From: Burkholderiales bacterium
Lineage (GTDB): Bacteria; Pseudomonadota; Gammaproteobacteria; Burkholderiales; SG8-39
Direction of reading: 5' to 3'
Length of the DNA stretch: 7,309 bases
NCBI GenBank assembly: GCA_919902965.1
Contig: CAKKSJ010000015.1
Location: 1-7,309 of the forward strand
A model generated the notes under the pieces. It saw nothing but the letters and a program-made list of their open reading frames with translations, was not told where the DNA came from and made no database searches. Within the stretch, counting starts at the first letter, position 1. Each line of letters starts with the position of its first letter. The position numbers and the translations under genes are program-made. This document shows positions 1 through 6,188 of the stretch, piece by piece.

Positions 1-833
1 TCTACTACAACTGGGCGACCGGCAAGGCCGAGAAATGCATTTTCTGCTATCCGCGCATCGAATCGGGCCACCCGACGGTGTGCTCGGAGACCTGCGTGGG
101 CCGCATCCGCTACCTGGGCGTGCTGCTCTACGACGCAGACCGGATCGCCGAGGCGGCGAGCGCGGCCTCGGACAAGGATCTCTACCGGGCGCAGCTGGAC
201 CTGTTCCTCGACCCGAACGACCCGGCGGTGCAGGCGCAGGCGCGCGCCGACGGCGTGCTCGAGGCGTGGATCACGGCCGCGCAGGGATCGCCGGTGTACA
301 TGATGGCGATGGACTGGAAGGTGGCGCTGCCGCTGCACCCGGAATACCGCACGCTGCCCATGGTCTGGTACGTGCCGCCGCTGTCGCCGATTTCCGCGGC
401 CGCCAACGCCGGGCAACTCGGCGCTTTCGGGCAGCTGCCCGATGTGCGCAGCCTGCGCATCCCGGTGCAGTACCTCGCCAACCTGCTCACCGCGGGCGAC
501 GAAGCACCTGTGGTGGCGGCGCTGGAGCGCATGCTCGCGATGCGGGCGTATATGCGCGACCGGCATGTGGAAAAACGCGACAACGACGCAGTGCTCAAAC
601 AAGTGGGACTCGGCAAGGCCGAGATCGAGGAGATGTACCGTTACATGGCGATTGCCAATTACGAGGATCGCTTCGTCATTCCGACCACCCACCGCGAGTA
701 TGCGGAAAACGCCTACGACCTGCGTGGCGGCTGCGGCTTCTCCTTCGGCAACGGCTGCTCGGACGGTCAGTCCGAGGCGAGCCTGTTCGGCGGCAAGAAG
801 CACAAAACCATCCCGATCAAGTCGCTTTCATAG
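1..833 (+). CDS. narH: NarH, respiratory nitrate reductase beta (Fe-S) subunit, 5'-truncated by window edge
   Basis: This is the electron-transfer subunit of membrane-bound nitrate reductase. It carries electrons from haem subunit NarI to molybdenum subunit NarG on the cytoplasmic face. The reading frame is open from the window start (first full codon at 3), so only the last 276 residues are seen; E. coli NarH has about 510. Counting from that codon, cysteines at 12, 15, 27 and 31 (KCIFCYPR, then VCSETCVGR) match the spacing of E. coli C244, C247, C259 and C263, which complete two of the [4Fe-4S] clusters. Other strongly conserved blocks are LHPEYRTLPMVWYVPPLSPI, IPVQYLANLLTAGD and MYRYMAIANYEDRFV. 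The other cluster cysteines lie upstream of the window. The GTG at 78 falls inside the conserved cysteine region and is not the start. The stop at 831-833 also provides part of the Shine-Dalgarno sequence of narJ. Confidence 0.97.
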   Translation, partial: YYNWATGKAEKCIFCYPRIESGHPTVCSETCVGRIRYLGVLLYDADRIAEAASAASDKDLYRAQLDLFLDPNDPAVQAQARADGVLEAWITAAQGSPVYMMAMDWKVALPLHPEYRTLPMVWYVPPLSPISAAANAGQLGAFGQLPDVRSLRIPVQYLANLLTAGDEAPVVAALERMLAMRAYMRDRHVEKRDNDAVLKQVGLGKAEIEEMYRYMAIANYEDRFVIPTTHREYAENAYDLRGGCGFSFGNGCSDGQSEASLFGGKKHKTIPIKSLS

Positions 834-844
834 GAGACGACAGC

Positions 845-1507
845 ATGAAGACACTCAAATTGCTTGCCGTGCTGCTCAGCTACCCGTCGGTGGAACTGGT
901 GGCGGCGCTGCCCGAGCTCGCGCAAAGGCTCAACGCGGAAACCGCGCTGCGCAGCGCGACCCAGGACGCGCTCGCCGGCCTGCTGGCGGAACTCAAGCGC
1001 GAAGACCTGCTCGACCTGCAGGAGCGCTACGTGGCGCAGTTCGACGCCGGCCGCGCCACCTCGCTGCACCTGTTCGAGCACGTCCACGGCGACTCGCGCG
1101 ACCGCGGCCAGGCGATGGTGGACCTGAACGCGCTCTACCGGAAATCCGGCTTCGTCCTGGCCGTGAACGAGCTGCCGGATTACCTGCCGGCGCTGCTGGA
1201 GTATCTCGCCGGCCGGCCGGCGGAGGAGGTGCATGAGTTGATCGAGGACTGCGTGCATATCCTGCGTGCAGTCGGCGAACGCCTGATCGCGAGCGGCAGT
1301 CCCTATGCGGCCGTTTTCGCCGCCTTGCTCGATCTGCACGGCGCGGCGCGGCTCGCGGCACCGAAAGGCGCGGTCAAGGCGCAGGCCGCGCCGTCGCTTG
1401 ATGAGGAATGGGATGAGGCTCCGGTGGAGTTCGGTCCCAATGCAGCGGCGCACGGCGCGCAGCAGTCGCGGCCGCAATTCATCCGCTTTGTTCCCAAGAA
1501 CCCCTGA
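845..1507 (+). CDS. narJ: NarJ, nitrate reductase assembly chaperone
   Basis: NarJ is a cytoplasmic chaperone of the TorD/NarJ (redox enzyme maturation) family. It binds apo-NarG, assists insertion of the molybdenum cofactor and Fe-S cluster, and holds the NarGH complex until it docks on NarI; it is not part of the finished enzyme. The protein is 220 residues, close to the usual size. Recognisable family blocks are LLSYPS near residues 10-15, LHLFEHVHGDSRDRGQAMVDL around residues 76-96, and ELPDYLPALLEYL around residues 109-121. The C-terminal tail is rich in alanine, glutamate and proline and looks flexible. The ATG at 845 was chosen because AGGAGA lies at 832-837 and family homology begins there; the frame stays open far upstream but that stretch is a shadow of narH. 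The gene lies 11 bases after narH and 14 bases before narI, so the three are certainly co-transcribed. Confidence 0.96.
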   Translation: MKTLKLLAVLLSYPSVELVAALPELAQRLNAETALRSATQDALAGLLAELKREDLLDLQERYVAQFDAGRATSLHLFEHVHGDSRDRGQAMVDLNALYRKSGFVLAVNELPDYLPALLEYLAGRPAEEVHELIEDCVHILRAVGERLIASGSPYAAVFAALLDLHGAARLAAPKGAVKAQAAPSLDEEWDEAPVEFGPNAAAHGAQQSRPQFIRFVPKNP

Positions 1508-1521
1508 ATCCGGAGCCTCGC

Positions 1522-2226
1522 ATGGACTTCAAAACCTATCTGAACCAGTTCCTGTTCGGCTATTACCCTTATATCTGCCTCGCGGTATTTTTCCTCGGCA
1601 GCCTGATCCGCTTCGACCGCGAGCAGTACACCTGGAAGAGCGACTCATCGCAGTTGCTGCGCCACGGGCAGTTGCGCTGGGGATCGAACCTGTTCCACAT
1701 CGGCGTGCTGGGCATTTTCGCCGGCCATTTCACCGGCCTGCTCACACCCGTCAGAATCTGGCACATGCTCGGCATACCGCTCGCGGAAAAGCAGATGACC
1801 GCCATCGTCGGCGGCGGCATTTTCGGCACCATGTGCGCGCTGGGGCTGATCATTCTGCTGCAACGGCGGCTCGGCGACGCGCGCATACGCGCCACCAGCC
1901 GGCCGGCGGACGTGATCGTGCTGTTCCTGCTGCTCGCGCAAGTGCTGCTCGGGCTCGCCGGCATTCCGCTGTCGATGCAGCACATGGACGGCTCCGAGAT
2001 GGTCAAATTCATGGGCTGGGCGCAGCGCATCTGGAGCTTCCGCTCGGGCGCCGTGGAAATGATCGGCGGCGTGTCGTGGATCTTCAAGCTGCACATCGTG
2101 CTCGGGCTCAGCATCTTCCTCGTGTTCCCGTTCACGCGCCTGGTGCATATCTGGAGCGGATTCGCTTCGGTGTTCTACCTGCTGCGGCCCTACCAGCTGG
2201 TGCGGGGCCGCGGCGCCAATCGCTAA
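1522..2226 (+). CDS. narI: NarI, respiratory nitrate reductase gamma subunit (cytochrome b)
   Basis: NarI is the membrane anchor of the NarGHI complex. It oxidises quinol at the periplasmic side and passes electrons through two b-type haems to NarH. At 234 residues it has the normal family length. Five membrane spans can be placed roughly at residues 12-30, 55-78, 93-114, 129-151 and 184-208. Histidines H59, H69, H191 and H209 occur in the same pattern as the E. coli haem ligands H56, H66, H187 and H205, so both haem sites look intact. Conserved stretches include SNLFHIGVLGIFAGH and the C-terminal KLHIVLGLSIFLVFPFTRLVH. The ATG at 1522 is preceded by GGAG at 1512-1515 and lies 14 bases after the narJ stop. 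The next gene, narK, starts 103 bases downstream, a wider gap than those between narH, narJ and narI. Confidence 0.97.
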   Translation: MDFKTYLNQFLFGYYPYICLAVFFLGSLIRFDREQYTWKSDSSQLLRHGQLRWGSNLFHIGVLGIFAGHFTGLLTPVRIWHMLGIPLAEKQMTAIVGGGIFGTMCALGLIILLQRRLGDARIRATSRPADVIVLFLLLAQVLLGLAGIPLSMQHMDGSEMVKFMGWAQRIWSFRSGAVEMIGGVSWIFKLHIVLGLSIFLVFPFTRLVHIWSGFASVFYLLRPYQLVRGRGANR

Positions 2227-2329
2227 GCTAAACAGTTCGAAGCAGGGTGATCGCGTACCAGTTCCGGGGCTTGCGAGGCATTGACTGCCCGCACCTTGCA
2301 CGCAATACAACACATTTGGAGCACAGGTC

Positions 2330-5017
2330 ATGGCACTGACAGACAAAGGCAAGAGCTATTCGGTCCTCGCGATGAACACGCTGGCCTTCACGATCAACTT
2401 CGCCATCTGGACCATGTTCTCGATCATCGGCATCCGCATCAAACGGGAGCTCGGCTTGAGCGACACGGAGTTCGGCCTGTTGGTCGCCACACCCATCCTG
2501 ACCGGCTCTCTGATACGCCTGCCGCTGGGCGTGCTCACCGACCGCTACGGCGGCCGCATCGTCTATTTCATCCAGATGCTGCTGGTCGCGATCCCGACTT
2601 ATGGCCTCGCGTTCGCGACCCAGTATTGGCAGTACCTCACCATCGGCTTGTTCGTGGGGCTAGCCGGCGGTTCCTTTGCGGTGGGCATCGCCTACACTTC
2701 GGCATGGTTCCCCAAGGAGAAGCAGGGCACGGCCATGGGCATTTTCGGCGCGGGCAACGCAGGCGCCGCGGTGACCAACCTGGTCGCGCCCCTGATCGTG
2801 GTGGCCTTCGGCTGGCGCGCCGTGCCCCAGGTGTATTCGGTCGCCATGCTGGTCATGGCGGTGGTTTTCTGGTTTTTCACCTACCCCGATCCGAAGCAAA
2901 TGGAACGCAAGCTGAAGAAGGAGCATCTGACCCTCGCGCAGCAGTTGGCGCCGCTGACCGAAGCCCGCATGTGGCGCTATGGCCTGGCGTATTACTTCGT
3001 CTTCGGCGGGTTCGTCGCGCTGGCGCTGTGGCTGCCGAAGTACTACATCGGCGAGTTCGGGCTGGATCTGAAGTCCGCGGCCTTCATAACGATGTTTTTC
3101 ACGCTGCCTTCGGGCGTGATCCGCGCGGCGGGCGGCTTCGCCTCCGACAAGTGGGGTGGAGACACGGTCACCTGGTGGGTGTTCTGGATCTGCATCGTGT
3201 GCCTGTTCTTCCTCTCCTACCCTCCCACAACGCTGACGGTTCATGGCATCAAGGGGGACGTCAATTACGAGATCGGCGTCGGCGTCGTGCTGTTCACGGT
3301 CCTGGTATTCATCGTCGGGGTGGCGCAGGGCATAGGCAAGGCGAGCGTCTACCGCAGCCTCGCGGATTATTACCCGAACAACATGGGCTCAGTCGGCGGA
3401 ATGGTGGGCGTCATCGGCGGCCTGGGCGGCTTTACGATGCCCATCATCTTCGGTGTCGCCTCCGACGCCACCAACGTGCGCAGCAGCGCCTTCATGCTGA
3501 TGTTCGCCGTGCTCGCCGGCGTGATGATCTGGACCTGGGCCGCCGAACGCGGCGAACGCGAGGAAATCCTGGAGAAGGACACCGGATTGCGCGACAAACT
3601 GGTCCACGAACACCTGCTTGGTGCACGCGTGGGCGCCGGAAGCTGGCTGCACGATTGGCGGCCCGACGACGGGGCTTTCTGGCAGACGACGGGCAGGCGC
3701 ATCGCCTTGCGCAACCTGCTCTGCTCCATGCCTGCGCTGTTCCTGTCCTTCGCCGTATGGATGGCGTGGAGCGTGGTGGTGATCGAACTGCCGAAGATCG
3801 GCTTCAAGTTCACCACCGGCGAATTGTTCTGGCTGGCGGCCTTGCCCGGACTGTCGGGTTCGGCGCTGCGCCTCGCCTATTCCTTCGTCGTGCCCATTTT
3901 CGGCGGCAGGAACTTTACCGTGTTCAGCACGGCGACGCTGCTGCTGCCGGCGCTGTGGATGGCGCTCGCCGTCCAGGATCCGAACACGAGCTACGTGGTG
4001 TTCGTGGCGATCGCGCTGCTCTGCGGCCTGGGCGGCGGCAACTTCTCGTCGAGCATGGCGAACATCAGCTTCTTCTTTCCGAAGCGCATGCAAGGCACGG
4101 CGCTGGGCTGGAATGCGGGCGCGGGAAATCTGGGGGTCGGCGTGATGCAGGCCGTCGCGCCGCTCAGCATCTACGGCGGCGCGCTCGCCCTCATGGGCGG
4201 CGGTCCGCAGAACTACAGCGATCCGGCCATCAGCCAGGTGTGGCTGCAGAACGCGGGATATATCTGGGTACCGTTCATACTGCTCGCGACGCTGCTCGCC
4301 TGGTTCGGCATGCACAACATCCGCGGCGTGCGTGCGACCTTCCGCGAGCAGGCCGTGATCTTCCGGCGCAAGCATGCGTGGATGCTGGGCTGGCTCTACG
4401 GCGGGACCTTCGGATCATTTATCGGCTTCGCCGCCGCCTTCCCGACGCTGCTGGCGACGCAGTTTCCGGATTCGGGCCTGCTCAAATACGCGTTCTTCGG
4501 TCCGCTGATCGGCGCGCTGATACGGCCGCTGGGCGGCTGGCTGGCCGACCGCCTCGGCGGGGCGCGCGTGACGTTCTGGAATTTCGTCGTCATGTTCGTC
4601 GCCTCGCTCGGCATTGCGGCGTTCCTGCCGAGCGCCACCGATCCCGGCGCGGCCACCGCGTTCTACGCCGCGTTCATGCTGTTGTTCCTGACCACCGGCA
4701 TCGGCAACGGCTCGGTGTTCCGCATGGTGCCCACCGTGTTCATGACCCTGCATCAGCTCCGGGCAAAAGGGCAGGGCGGGGAGGCACTGGCGAAAGCCAA
4801 GCGCGAGGGCGAGATCGAGGCTTCGGTCGCCCTGGGCTTCACCGCCGCGATCGCCGCGTTCGGATTGTTCTTCGTGCCGGTTGCCGTGGGCATATCGCTG
4901 CAAACCAGCGGCAGCCCGCATGCGGCCTGGTACGTGTTCATTCTGTTCTACCTCAGTTGCGTGCTCGGCACCTGGTGGTGGTACCGGCGCAAGGACGCCG
5001 AGATACGCTGCGATTAG
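2330..5017 (+). CDS. narK: NarK1-NarK2 fused nitrate/nitrite transporter (double major facilitator protein)
   Basis: This inner-membrane protein of 895 residues holds two complete NarK transporters of the nitrate/nitrite porter family (major facilitator superfamily), joined by a hydrophilic linker at about residues 404-455. In the N-terminal copy, R63 (GSLIRLP) and R265 (SGVIRAAGG) fit the two nitrate-binding arginines of E. coli NarK (R89, R305). It has the nitrate signatures GAGNAGAAV at 140-148 and VIGGLGGF at 361-368, and looks NarK1-like. In the C-terminal copy the arginines are R514 and R732 (GALIRPLGG), with GAGNLGVGV at 597-605 and GFTAAIAAFG at 836-845; it looks NarK2-like. In the characterised Paracoccus fusion, the first domain is linked to proton-coupled nitrate import and the second to nitrate/nitrite exchange; the same division here is inferred. 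GGAG at 2318-2321 supports the ATG at 2330. Such genes more often precede narG; here it follows narI. Confidence 0.95.
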   Translation: MALTDKGKSYSVLAMNTLAFTINFAIWTMFSIIGIRIKRELGLSDTEFGLLVATPILTGSLIRLPLGVLTDRYGGRIVYFIQMLLVAIPTYGLAFATQYWQYLTIGLFVGLAGGSFAVGIAYTSAWFPKEKQGTAMGIFGAGNAGAAVTNLVAPLIVVAFGWRAVPQVYSVAMLVMAVVFWFFTYPDPKQMERKLKKEHLTLAQQLAPLTEARMWRYGLAYYFVFGGFVALALWLPKYYIGEFGLDLKSAAFITMFFTLPSGVIRAAGGFASDKWGGDTVTWWVFWICIVCLFFLSYPPTTLTVHGIKGDVNYEIGVGVVLFTVLVFIVGVAQGIGKASVYRSLADYYPNNMGSVGGMVGVIGGLGGFTMPIIFGVASDATNVRSSAFMLMFAVLAGVMIWTWAAERGEREEILEKDTGLRDKLVHEHLLGARVGAGSWLHDWRPDDGAFWQTTGRRIALRNLLCSMPALFLSFAVWMAWSVVVIELPKIGFKFTTGELFWLAALPGLSGSALRLAYSFVVPIFGGRNFTVFSTATLLLPALWMALAVQDPNTSYVVFVAIALLCGLGGGNFSSSMANISFFFPKRMQGTALGWNAGAGNLGVGVMQAVAPLSIYGGALALMGGGPQNYSDPAISQVWLQNAGYIWVPFILLATLLAWFGMHNIRGVRATFREQAVIFRRKHAWMLGWLYGGTFGSFIGFAAAFPTLLATQFPDSGLLKYAFFGPLIGALIRPLGGWLADRLGGARVTFWNFVVMFVASLGIAAFLPSATDPGAATAFYAAFMLLFLTTGIGNGSVFRMVPTVFMTLHQLRAKGQGGEALAKAKREGEIEASVALGFTAAIAAFGLFFVPVAVGISLQTSGSPHAAWYVFILFYLSCVLGTWWWYRRKDAEIRCD

Positions 5018-5021
5018 GACC

Positions 5022-5049
5022 GGGCCGGGAAGAACCCCGGCTTCGGCCC
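5022..5049 (+). terminator. Possible hairpin downstream of narK
   Basis: Starting 5 bases after the narK stop, a GC-rich inverted repeat can fold in two ways: GCCGGG (5024-5029) with CCCGGC (5036-5041), or GGGCCG (5022-5027) with CGGCCC (5044-5049). No run of T follows, so it is not a classical intrinsic terminator. It may protect the transcript end or act weakly. The position between narK and the next promoter-like sequence is the main support. Confidence 0.3.
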
Positions 5050-5119
5050 AGCTGGCAACGCCGGTCGAAATTGCCGTTCGTCATGAGATCACTGCCCTTA
5101 CATATATAAGTGATTCCTA

Positions 5120-5148
5120 TTGACTAAATATTCCTTACTTGCGACAAT
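5120..5148 (+). promoter_or_regulatory. Candidate sigma-70 promoter for the vapBC block
   Basis: TTGACT at 5120-5125 matches the -35 consensus at five of six positions. It is followed by a 17-base spacer and GACAAT at 5143-5148, which matches the -10 consensus at four of six. The site lies in a clearly AT-richer segment (about 5095-5150) between GC-rich genes, 33 bases before the vapB start. AbrB-type antitoxins commonly repress their own promoter, so this stretch is where an operator would be expected; I saw no strong palindrome in it. Confidence 0.42.
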
Positions 5149-5170
5149 GAGTCGGACTTCACACCGCTTC

Positions 5171-5176
5171 AGGAGG
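5171..5176 (+). promoter_or_regulatory. Shine-Dalgarno site of vapB
   Basis: AGGAGG is a perfect core ribosome binding site, 5 bases before the ATG at 5182. It fixes that start. It is stronger than any site before the following two genes, as expected when antitoxin must be made in excess of toxin. Confidence 0.8.
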
Positions 5177-5181
5177 CTCGC

Positions 5182-5439
5182 ATGCTGGCAACTGTCACAG
5201 ACAAGGGGCAGGTCACGGTTCCCAAGGAAATCCGCGACAAGACCGGCATCGCGCCGGGCAGCAGGCTCGACTTCGAAGTGCAGGACGACGGCTCCCTGCG
5301 GGTCCGGGTGCTGGCTCGCGGCGCCGACAGCCTGTTCGGCCTGGTGCATCGTCCGGGTGTCAAATCGCGCAGTATCAAAGCAATGGACGAAGGCATTGCC
5401 GCTGCGGTCGGCGCGCGCAACAGCCGCTCGCGCAAGTGA
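5182..5439 (+). CDS. vapB: VapB-type antitoxin, AbrB/MazE/SpoVT DNA-binding family
   Basis: This 85-residue protein is probably the labile antitoxin that binds and inhibits the PIN toxin encoded next, and represses their shared promoter. Residues 3-47 form a swapped-hairpin AbrB-like DNA-binding domain with the hallmark pattern TVTDKGQVTVPKEIRDK, then GIAPGSRLDFEV. The C-terminal part (about 48-85) contains LFGLVHRPGVKS and a basic tail; by analogy with other VapB proteins it would wrap around the toxin. The start is set by AGGAGG at 5171-5176. The stop TGA (5437-5439) overlaps the GTG start of the next gene in a GTGA sequence, so the two are translationally coupled. The symbol is given by family and by pairing with a VapC; the exact subfamily is not determined. 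Confidence 0.88.
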   Translation: MLATVTDKGQVTVPKEIRDKTGIAPGSRLDFEVQDDGSLRVRVLARGADSLFGLVHRPGVKSRSIKAMDEGIAAAVGARNSRSRK

Positions 5440-5831
5440 TCGCGCTCGACACCAACGTCCTGGTGCGGCTCGTCACCCGCGACAACGAAACGCAGGCCCG
5501 ACGCGCAAAAGCAGCACTCGACACGCACGCTGACGAGGATGGCGGGCTGTTTGTGGCCGACATCGTGCTGCTCGAACTGTGCTGGACTCTGGCGAAGAGC
5601 TACGGACTTGCGCGTATCGACATCGCGCGCACGGTGCGCGCCCTGCTCGACAATGCAAGCATTACCCTCGAATCGCCGCCGTCCGTGCGCGACGCTCTCG
5701 CCCGCTTCGAAACTGGCAGCGCCGATTTCCCGGACTGCCTGATAGTCGCCAAAGCAGCCGGGGCCGGATGCAGCCGCATTCTCAGTTTCGACAAGCGCAT
5801 GGGGTCGCTGCCCGGCGTGGAACTTCTTTAG
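5436..5831 (+). CDS. vapC: VapC-type toxin, PIN-domain ribonuclease
   Basis: This 131-residue protein has one PIN domain, the fold of VapC toxins, which are Mg-dependent RNases that block translation by cutting tRNA or rRNA. The four-acid active site is visible: D5 in ALDTNVLVRL, E47 in LLELCWTL, D97 and D100 in SADFPDCLI, and D119 in SFDKRM. No key residue is missing, so it is probably active unless bound by antitoxin. The GTG at 5436 is the start, because the conserved first strand (IALDTN) begins at residue 2 and the codon overlaps the vapB stop by 4 bases. It has no good ribosome binding site of its own, so its translation should depend on vapB. The RNA target cannot be read from the sequence. 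Confidence 0.9.
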   Translation: MIALDTNVLVRLVTRDNETQARRAKAALDTHADEDGGLFVADIVLLELCWTLAKSYGLARIDIARTVRALLDNASITLESPPSVRDALARFETGSADFPDCLIVAKAAGAGCSRILSFDKRMGSLPGVELL

Positions 5832-5835
5832 AAGC

Positions 5836-6072
5836 ATGAGCGCACTGATCATTCGCATGCCGCAGGAAAAACGCGATCGGCTGCAGCAGGTAGCCAAGAA
5901 GCGCAAGCTGAGCGTGAACAAACTGATCGACGAGATGGCGACCGTCGCCATCGACGAACACGACGCCGAGGTGCGTTTTCAGGTGCGTGCCGCGCGCGGC
6001 AGAGGCAAGGCGGCGCGCGGCCTCGAACTGCTGCGCAAGGCGGCTGCTCGGCGTTCGCGGCGACCGGGATAA
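5836..6072 (+). CDS. Small ribbon-helix-helix protein, HicB-like/Arc-like antitoxin without an adjacent toxin
   Basis: This 78-residue protein starts 4 bases after the vapC stop, so it is probably the third gene of the same transcript. Residues 3-8 (ALIIRM) fit the DNA-contacting beta strand of a ribbon-helix-helix domain. Two helices follow, about residues 10-23 and 27-40 (QEKRDRLQQVAKKRK, then SVNKLIDEMATVAI). The second half, VRFQVRAARGRGKAARGLELL, resembles small proteins often annotated as HicB-family antitoxins; as I recall, these sit next to a PIN toxin of another family. Here the next gene is a convergent integrase and no partner toxin is present. It may be an orphan antitoxin, an extra regulator of vapBC, or a leftover of a damaged pair. 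The start at 5836 is needed to include the beta strand; no strong ribosome binding site is seen. Function is inferred from fold only. Confidence 0.72.
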   Translation: MSALIIRMPQEKRDRLQQVAKKRKLSVNKLIDEMATVAIDEHDAEVRFQVRAARGRGKAARGLELLRKAAARRSRRPG

Positions 6073-6112
6073 ACAACCGGGTGTTGCGAGGCGTCCTACA
6101 AGCCTTGACAGA

Positions 6113-6146
6113 ACCGGCCAGTGACGATTCTTCTCCATACCGGCCA
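6113..6146. repeat. Short direct repeat in the convergent gap
   Basis: The 8-base sequence ACCGGCCA occurs at 6113-6120 and again at 6139-6146. TTCGC-GT-GCGAA, a tight inverted repeat, follows at 6147-6158. These lie in the 116-base gap (6073-6188) between the small ribbon-helix-helix gene and the 3' end of intI. I saw no convincing terminator, attC-type site or gene in this gap. The repeats are exact but short, and could be chance in GC-rich DNA or remnants of a longer element. Confidence 0.35.
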
Positions 6147-6188
6147 TTCGCGTGCGAACGACAGACAGGAGGCAGTCTTTCGCGGTAG

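Noticed and set aside
35..844. Upstream in-frame extension of narJ to position 35
   Set aside because: It is a shadow of narH in another frame. NarJ homology and a good ribosome binding site place the start at 845.
2227..2329. FNR-type or sigma-70 promoter before narK
   Set aside because: No TTGAT-N4-ATCAA-like site was found. TTGACT at 2281-2286 lacks a convincing -10 at proper spacing, so I did not list it as a feature.
3389..4375. A 328-residue antisense open frame inside narK
   Set aside because: It is an antisense shadow in GC-rich DNA, with low-complexity H/E/R/A-rich sequence and no recognisable domain.
2281..5109. A 942-residue open frame overlapping narK on the + strand
   Set aside because: It has no family resemblance and a composition rich in arginine, glycine and alanine, typical of an off-frame reading of a GC-rich gene. 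The narK frame shows clear membrane spans and signature motifs.
5018..6188. The vapBC block as an integron cassette with an attC site
   Set aside because: No GTTRRRY/RYYYAAC pair flanking the genes was found. The block also lies on the 3' side of intI, where a standard array would not be, and it holds three genes with their own promoter-like sequence.
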